A stretch of DNA of 25,752 nucleotides, from the NCBI GenBank assembly GCA_023453655.1, contig JAEXTE010000336.1, forward strand, positions 1 to 25,752, given 5' to 3'. The notes beneath the pieces were generated by a model. That model worked only from the letters and a program-made list of their open reading frames with translations. It was not told where the DNA came from and did not search any database. Shown piece after piece: positions 21,533 through 25,752 of the stretch. Source of the DNA: Pseudomonadota bacterium (lineage in GTDB: Bacteria > Pseudomonadota > Gammaproteobacteria > Xanthomonadales > Xanthomonadaceae). How positions within the stretch are numbered: the first letter of the stretch is position 1; every line of letters begins with the position of its first letter. Made by a program: the position numbers and the translations under genes.

Positions 21533-22477
21533 ATGGGACTGCTGGTCGACGGCACGTGGCACGACGAGTGGTACGACACCAGCGATGGCGAGTTCAAGCG
21601 CGAGCAGGCCCGCTTTCGTGACTGGCTGAGCGCCGACGGCGCGCCCGGACCGGGCGGGCAGCGCGGGCATCGGGCAGAGGCGGGGCGCTACCGCCTGTAC
21701 GTCAGCTACGCCTGCCCCTGGGCGAACCGCACCCTCATCCTCCGCGCGCTGAAGGGGCTCGAGGACCTGGTGCCGGTGTCGGTGGTGCACTGGCGCATGC
21801 GCGAGCACGGCTGGACCTTCGATGACGGGCCCGGCGTGGTCCCCGACCCGGTGATGGATGCGGATTACCTGTACCAGCTCTACCTGCGCGCGCGGCCCGG
21901 CATGAGCGGCCGCGTGACCGTGCCGGTGCTGTGGGACCAGCAGACCGACACCATCGTCAGCAACGAATCCTCCGAGATCATCCGGATGTTCAACACCGCC
22001 TTCGATGGTCTCGGCGCCCGCCCGGGCGACTACTATCCGGAGGGGTTGCGCGAACAGATCGACCGGGTCAACGAACGCGTGTACGCCGAGGTCAACAACG
22101 GCGTATACCGCGCCGGGTTCGCCACCACCCAGGAGGCCTACGAGAAGGCCGTACGACCGCTGTTCGAGGCGCTCGACTGGCTTGAGCAGCGCCTGCAGGA
22201 TGCGCAGTGGCTGGTAGGCGACCGCCTGACCGAGGCCGATATCCGCCTGTTCACCACCCTGGTGCGCTTCGACGCCGTCTACCACGGCCATTTCAAGTGC
22301 AACCTGCGGCGGATCGCCGACTACCCGGCGCTCAGCAGCTTCGTGGCGCGGATGATGGCGATGCCCGAAGTCGCCGGCACCGTGCACATGGACCACATCA
22401 AGCGCCACTATTACGAGAGCCACCGCCAGATCAACCCGACCGGCATCGTGCCGCTGGGCCCGCTGCAGCTGTACTGA
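21533..22477 (+). CDS. yqjG: Glutathionyl-hydroquinone reductase (Xi-class glutathione transferase)
   Basis: A 314-residue cytoplasmic enzyme that reduces glutathionyl-hydroquinones to hydroquinones. The Xi-class marks are clear: an extended N-terminus (GTWHDEWYDTSDGEF), YVSYACPWANRTLI with the catalytic C61 in CPWA, VPVLWDQQTDTIVSNESSEIIRMFN for the thioredoxin-like glutathione site, and a helical C-terminal domain with NNGVYRAGFATTQEAYEKA and DVRLFTTL-type LTEADIRLFTTLVRFDAVY. It closes with GIVPLGP, as usual. The ATG at 21533 follows GGAGGCGAC. The symbol is used for similarity to E. coli YqjG. Possible substrates are quinones from aromatics or respiration. Confidence 0.93.
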   Translation: MGLLVDGTWHDEWYDTSDGEFKREQARFRDWLSADGAPGPGGQRGHRAEAGRYRLYVSYACPWANRTLILRALKGLEDLVPVSVVHWRMREHGWTFDDGPGVVPDPVMDADYLYQLYLRARPGMSGRVTVPVLWDQQTDTIVSNESSEIIRMFNTAFDGLGARPGDYYPEGLREQIDRVNERVYAEVNNGVYRAGFATTQEAYEKAVRPLFEALDWLEQRLQDAQWLVGDRLTEADIRLFTTLVRFDAVYHGHFKCNLRRIADYPALSSFVARMMAMPEVAGTVHMDHIKRHYYESHRQINPTGIVPLGPLQLY

Positions 22478-22482
22478 GGCCC

Positions 22483-22504
22483 GGCCGCGGCGATTGTCGC
22501 GGCC
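22483..22504 (+). terminator. Hairpin terminator candidate after the glutathione-transferase gene
   Basis: GGCCGCG and CGCGGCC form a perfect 7-bp stem with an 8-nt loop, starting 6 nt behind the stop at 22477. There is no T-run, so it may only weaken readthrough into the next gene. Confidence 0.4.
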
Positions 22505-22516
22505 AGCGCCGGTCGC

Positions 22517-22522
22517 TAGGCT
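22517..22522 (+). promoter_or_regulatory. Candidate -10 box of the LD-carboxypeptidase gene
   Basis: TAGGCT fits TAnnnT and lies 30 nt before the ATG at 22553, just behind the hairpin. It would give a short leader of about 24 nt. No -35 box is evident. Confidence 0.3.
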
Positions 22523-22552
22523 GTCGGCTCCCGACTGCGAACGGACAACCCG

Positions 22553-23593
22553 ATGCGAAGGCGCGATTTCCTGGGCAATGCGGCGCTCGCGGCGCTGGCG
22601 CTGTCGCTTCCCGGCGCACCGGCGATCGCCGCGCGCGCGCCCTCGCGCCTGTTGCCGGTCCCGCTGGCGAAGGGCGATACCGTCGCCCTGGTGAGTCCCT
22701 CGTCCGCCACCGACGAGCGCCTGAGCCTGCAGCTCGCGGGCGAGGTGATGGAAGCGCTGGGCCTCAGGGTCAGGACCGGCAGCCACTACGCGTCGCGCCG
22801 CGGCCACCTCGCTGGAGAGGACCGCGCACGCGCGGCCGACATCAATGCCGCGTTCGCCGACCGCGAGGTCAAGGCCGTGATCTGCGTGCGCGGCGGCTCG
22901 GGTGCGGCGCGCCTGCTGCCGCTGCTCGACTACCAGGCCATCCGCGCCAATCCCAAGGTGCTGCTGGGCTATTCGGACATCACCGCGCTGCACAGCGCCA
23001 TCCACGCCCGCACCGGCCTGGTGACGTTTCATGGCCCCAATGGCACCGGCAGCTGGAACCGGTTCAATGCCGACCAGTTCGAGCGCGTGTTCTTCCAGCG
23101 CGAGCTGATGGAATACCGCAACCAGGTCGAGGCCGGCGACGAACTGGTGCCGCGGCGCAACCGCACCCTCACCATCCACGGCGGCAAGGCCAGCGGCGAA
23201 CTGGTGGGCGGCAACCTGACCGTGCTGACCGCGCTCGCGGGCTCGCCCTACCTGCCGGATTTCAGCGGAAAGATCCTGTTCCTGGAGGACGTGTCCGAGG
23301 CGCCATACCGGGTCGACCGCATGCTCAGTACGTTACGGCTGATGGGCGCGCTGGACCGCATCGCCGGCGTCATCTTCGGCGAATGCACCGACTGCGATCC
23401 GGGGGAGGGCTTCGGCTCGCTGACCCTGGACGAGATCTTCGACGACTATTTCAAGCCGCTCGGAATCCCCGCCTATCGCGGCGCGATGATCGGGCACATC
23501 AGCAGGCAGTTCATCGTCCCGGTCGGCGGGCGCGTGGAGATGGATGCGGATGCCGGAACGTTCCGCCTGCTCGATCCGGTGTTCCAGGACTGA
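22553..23593 (+). CDS. Tat-exported LD-carboxypeptidase (S66, LdcA-like)
   Basis: A 346-residue serine peptidase that should remove the terminal D-Ala from muropeptide tetrapeptides. The N-terminus MRRRDFLGNAAL is a twin-arginine signal (RRxFL), cleaved near AIA|A at 26-27. Export therefore places it in the periplasm, unlike the cytoplasmic E. coli LdcA. The S66 triad is visible: S141 in LLGYSDITAL, E245 in FLEDVSEAPYRVDRM and H315 in GAMIGHISRQF. CVRGGSGAARLL matches the conserved loop before the Ser. Length is a little over the usual ~310 because of the signal. A role in peptidoglycan recycling or remodelling is expected. Confidence 0.9.
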   Translation: MRRRDFLGNAALAALALSLPGAPAIAARAPSRLLPVPLAKGDTVALVSPSSATDERLSLQLAGEVMEALGLRVRTGSHYASRRGHLAGEDRARAADINAAFADREVKAVICVRGGSGAARLLPLLDYQAIRANPKVLLGYSDITALHSAIHARTGLVTFHGPNGTGSWNRFNADQFERVFFQRELMEYRNQVEAGDELVPRRNRTLTIHGGKASGELVGGNLTVLTALAGSPYLPDFSGKILFLEDVSEAPYRVDRMLSTLRLMGALDRIAGVIFGECTDCDPGEGFGSLTLDEIFDDYFKPLGIPAYRGAMIGHISRQFIVPVGGRVEMDADAGTFRLLDPVFQD

Positions 23594-23692
23594 AGTCCGC
23601 GCGGCGCGGTTTGACCCGGCGCACACCCGCGGTTGTCGATCATGCGGGTCCCCGGCGGGTCTTCCGCCGTCGACCTCCAGGCAGGAACCGCG

Positions 23693-24061
23693 ATGCATGA
23701 CTTCCTTCCCACCGCCGACGATGTGATTGCCCTGGTCGTGAGGGACGAGGTGGCGAGTACCGACCTGGAGGCGATCATGGACCGGCTCGAGGCAGGGCTG
23801 CAGCGCCACGGCCAGGTGCACATGTACGTGGAGACGCGTGCGATCGACGGCATCGCGCTGGCCGGCCTGGGCGCCCATGTCGCGCGGGCCATGCCGCTGC
23901 TGGGGCAGCTGAAGAAGTTCGGCCGCGTCGCGGTCGTCGCCGACCAGGCCTGGGTCCGCGTGGGCTCGCGGCTGGAAAGCGCGCTGCTGCCGTTCGTCAG
24001 CTATCGCGTCTTCGAACCCGCGCAGCGCGAGGATGCACTGGCCTGGGTGCAACGAGGCTGA
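23693..24061 (+). CDS. SpoIIAA-like STAS-type protein
   Basis: A 122-residue cytoplasmic protein of the SpoIIAA-like family (STAS/CRAL-TRIO-type fold). It has VIALVVRDEVASTDLEAIMDRLE, then HMYVETRAIDGIALAGLGAH, LKKFGRVAVVADQAWVRVG, and the closing VSYRVFEPAQREDALAWV that is typical. Family members are small, often near stress genes, and have no known reaction. The ATG at 23693 follows GCAGGAACCGCG; an in-frame ATG at 23633 would add 20 residues that are not family-like. It is monocistronic, 100 nt behind the LD-carboxypeptidase gene and convergent with the dehydrogenase gene. Confidence 0.85.
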   Translation: MHDFLPTADDVIALVVRDEVASTDLEAIMDRLEAGLQRHGQVHMYVETRAIDGIALAGLGAHVARAMPLLGQLKKFGRVAVVADQAWVRVGSRLESALLPFVSYRVFEPAQREDALAWVQRG

Positions 24062-24067
24062 AATTCA

Positions 24068-24098
24068 CGGCGACGGGCGGACCTGCCCGGCGTCGCCG
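24068..24098. terminator. Bidirectional hairpin candidate between convergent genes
   Basis: CGGCGACGGGC can pair with GCCCGGCGTCGCCG, leaving a 3-nt bulge and a 6-nt loop. It lies in the 67-bp gap between the convergent SpoIIAA-like and dehydrogenase genes. No T-run follows on either strand. Confidence 0.4.
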
Positions 24099-24128
24099 GC
24101 GGCGGAGTCCCGCCACCGTGAGTCCCGG

Positions 24129-25550
24129 TCATGGCTGCTCCTGCGCCTGTCCCGCCTGCGGCTCCGGGGCCGGCTCCGCATCCGCCGCTGACCCGGCATC
24201 CGTCCCCGTGGACGCAGCAGAGGAGGGCGGCATCGCTGGCGCGTCGTCGCGGCTCACCCGCCAGATCGTGTTGGACAGATCGTCGGCCACGATCAGGGCG
24301 CCGCGCGGATCGACGGTGACGCCGACCGGGCGTCCGCGCGCCCGCTGGTTCTCGGCGTCGAGGAAGCCTGTCAGGAAGTCGATCGGATCGCCCGCAGGCC
24401 GTCCGTTGCGAAACGGCACGAACACCACCTTGTAACCGACCGGATCGGCGCGGTTCCAGCTGCCGTGCATGCCGACGAACGCGCCTTCGGCGAACTGCGG
24501 CCCCATCACCTCCGAAGAGAAGTCCAGGCCGAGCGCGGCGACGTGCGAGCCCAGCGCATAGTCGGGCACAATGGCCGAGGCGACCTTGTCCGGATCCTGC
24601 GGCCGCACCCGGTCGTCGACGTTGCCGCCCCAGTAGCTGTAGGGCCAGCCGTAGAAGCCGCCCTCGCGCACCGAGGTGAGGTAATCGGGCACCAGATCGG
24701 GGCCGATCTCGTCGCGCTCGTTCACCACCGCCCACAGCTGGCCGCTCCCGGGCTCGATCGCCAGCGCGGTCGGATTGCGCAGGCCGGTGGCGTAGGTGCG
24801 GTGCATGCCGGTGGCGGCGTCGATTTCCCAGACCACCGCACGGTCGGCCTCGGCGGGCATGCCGCGCTCGGTGTTGTTGCTGTTCGAGCCGATGCCCACG
24901 TACAGCAGACGGCCGTCGGCGCTGGCGGTCATCGCCTTGGTCCAGTGGTGGTTGATCTCCGAGGGCAGCGGCGTCAGCGTCTGCGGCGCGCCACTGGCGC
25001 GGGTCTGGCCGGGCTGGTAGTCGAAGCGGACCACCGCGTCCTGGTTGGCCACGTACAGCTGGTTGCCGACCAGGGCGAGGCCATAGGGTGCGTCGAGGCC
25101 TTCGGCGAACACCGTCTGCAGTTCGTACTCGCCATCGCCATCGGCGTCGCGCAGCAGGGTCAGGCGGTTGCCGCTCGGGACCGAGGTGGTGCCACGCGAT
25201 TTCACCAGGCCCGCGATCACGTCCTTGGGCTTGAGCTTGGGCGCGTTGCCGCCGCGTCCCTCGGCCACGAGGATGTCGCCGTTGGGCAGCACGATCGTCT
25301 GGCGCGGGATGCCGAGGCCCGTGGCGATGGCGCGCACGGTATAGCCGGCCGGCGCGACCGGCAGCCGGTCGCCCCAGTCGACGGGCTTGGAGAGCGTCAT
25401 GTTCGGCAGCAGCCCGCGATGCGGCTGCGGCAGCTCCGGGTCGGCGCCGTACTGTCGCTCGACCGGTTGCGGCGCCTTGCCGCAGGCGGCCAGCGCAACC
25501 GCCAGCAGCGTGGTCGTGGCGACCCGGGTCGCCTTCCACCGCCGGCTCAC
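24129..25550 (-). CDS. Sorbosone-dehydrogenase-type beta-propeller lipoprotein (probable PQQ-dependent sugar dehydrogenase)
   Basis: A 473-residue exported protein. It starts with a lipoprotein signal peptide; the lipobox is LAAC with the lipidated cysteine at position 23. The mature part is a six-bladed propeller of the soluble glucose/sorbosone dehydrogenase superfamily: GLGIPRQTIVLPNGDILVAE, LDAPYGLALVGNQLYVAN, GIGSNSNNTERGM, ATGLRNPTALAIEPGSGQLW, GGFYGWPYSYWGG and FVGMHGSWNR, then GVTVDPRGALIVADD. Such proteins oxidise aldoses or sorbosone with PQQ, but whether PQQ binds here is not proven. The final ~35 residues are a Pro/Ala/Glu-rich tail. The GTG at 25550 overlaps the DUF2231 stop by 4 nt (GTGA), and earlier in-frame starts lack a signal peptide. 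Confidence 0.88.
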   Translation of the reverse strand: MSRRWKATRVATTTLLAVALAACGKAPQPVERQYGADPELPQPHRGLLPNMTLSKPVDWGDRLPVAPAGYTVRAIATGLGIPRQTIVLPNGDILVAEGRGGNAPKLKPKDVIAGLVKSRGTTSVPSGNRLTLLRDADGDGEYELQTVFAEGLDAPYGLALVGNQLYVANQDAVVRFDYQPGQTRASGAPQTLTPLPSEINHHWTKAMTASADGRLLYVGIGSNSNNTERGMPAEADRAVVWEIDAATGMHRTYATGLRNPTALAIEPGSGQLWAVVNERDEIGPDLVPDYLTSVREGGFYGWPYSYWGGNVDDRVRPQDPDKVASAIVPDYALGSHVAALGLDFSSEVMGPQFAEGAFVGMHGSWNRADPVGYKVVFVPFRNGRPAGDPIDFLTGFLDAENQRARGRPVGVTVDPRGALIVADDLSNTIWRVSRDDAPAMPPSSAASTGTDAGSAADAEPAPEPQAGQAQEQP

Positions 25551-25752
25551 GGCACCACCCCGCGACGCGGGACATGGAATCCCAGGCAGACCGCCCCCAG
25601 CGCGAGTAGCGTGCCGATCGCCGACAGCACCAGTGCGCCGGGCATGCTGGCCCAGGCGTCGCGCGCGTGCATCAGGGCATTGAACAGCTGCACCAGCCAC
25701 GCCGCCGCCAGCACCAACGGATACGCGAACCGCCACCCGGGACGTGGGCGGC
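25547..25752 (-). CDS. DUF2231-type membrane protein (3' part)
   Basis: The frame is open from the window edge to a TGA at 25547-25549, so the 5' part is missing. The visible ~67 residues hold two hydrophobic segments (YPLVLAAAWLVQLFNAL and LVLSAIGTLLALGAVCLGF) joined by MHARDAWASMPGA. FNALxHARDAWxSMP is, as I recall, the conserved loop of DUF2231 membrane proteins. These are often found next to sorbosone-dehydrogenase-like genes and may serve as redox or heme partners, which is an inference. Its stop overlaps the start of the downstream dehydrogenase by 4 nt, so the two are translationally coupled. Confidence 0.75.
   Translation of the reverse strand, partial: RPRPGWRFAYPLVLAAAWLVQLFNALMHARDAWASMPGALVLSAIGTLLALGAVCLGFHVPRRGVVP

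Overview
This is a chromosomal stretch from a very GC-rich gammaproteobacterium. Gene content points to the Xanthomonadaceae/Lysobacteraceae (Lysobacter- or Luteimonas-like): YaeQ, a secreted GH3 xylosidase-type enzyme, a bacterial RIO kinase, a CynX/NimT-type transporter and a Xi-class glutathione transferase. That assignment rests on family resemblance only, not on a database search. I see no rRNA, tRNA, CRISPR array, insertion sequence or prophage gene. The window reads as ordinary chromosome made of short operons.

Layout. 1-473 is the end of a histone-deacetylase/acetylpolyamine-amidohydrolase gene, facing a membrane GGDEF diguanylate cyclase (466-1470). A SAM methyltransferase (1623-2327) diverges from that. 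YaeQ and a conserved gene of unknown function (2370-3685) lie on the minus strand, diverging from a large secreted GH3 glycosidase with a PA14-like insert (3901-6582). A strongly diverged RsuA-type pseudouridine synthase (6589-7311) is back-to-back with a RIO-like kinase (7399-8259). The kinase converges on a secreted alpha/beta-hydrolase (8315-9277) across a good hairpin. 9278-9990 has no intact gene; it holds fused remnants of a glycosyltransferase and a sugar-nucleotide reductase.

9991-13121 is a tightly coupled three-gene minus-strand operon: an N-formylglutamate-amidohydrolase-like protein, a DUF1704 HExxxH zincin ('QEGLA' protein) and a GshB-like ATP-grasp ligase. It looks like a small peptide- or amino-acid-tag ligation/removal system. 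Next come a SulP anion permease with a STAS domain, preceded by a small XRE regulator (13204-15174), then a divergent regulatory region dense in inverted repeats, a hemerythrin-like protein (15484-16017), a secreted M14 carboxypeptidase, a small lipoprotein, an MFS transporter, a VOC-family protein and a 45-residue basic protein.

20063-21444 is a second coupled pair: a YqcI/YcgG-family protein (the family of heme-dependent guanidine N-hydroxylases such as GntA and DcsA) with a DUF1989 protein (the family of carboxyguanidine deiminase subunits). This suggests oxidative metabolism of a guanidino compound. The window ends with a glutathionyl-hydroquinone reductase, a Tat-exported LD-carboxypeptidase, a SpoIIAA-like protein, and a sorbosone-dehydrogenase-type lipoprotein translationally coupled to a DUF2231 membrane protein cut by the window edge.

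The two best candidates for an under-described system are the ATP-grasp/DUF1704/amidohydrolase operon and the YqcI-YcgG/DUF1989 pair. Further items of interest are a pseudouridine synthase whose catalytic Asp is Glu, a gene-deletion scar, and several genes whose -10-like box sits so close to the ATG that they may be leaderless.
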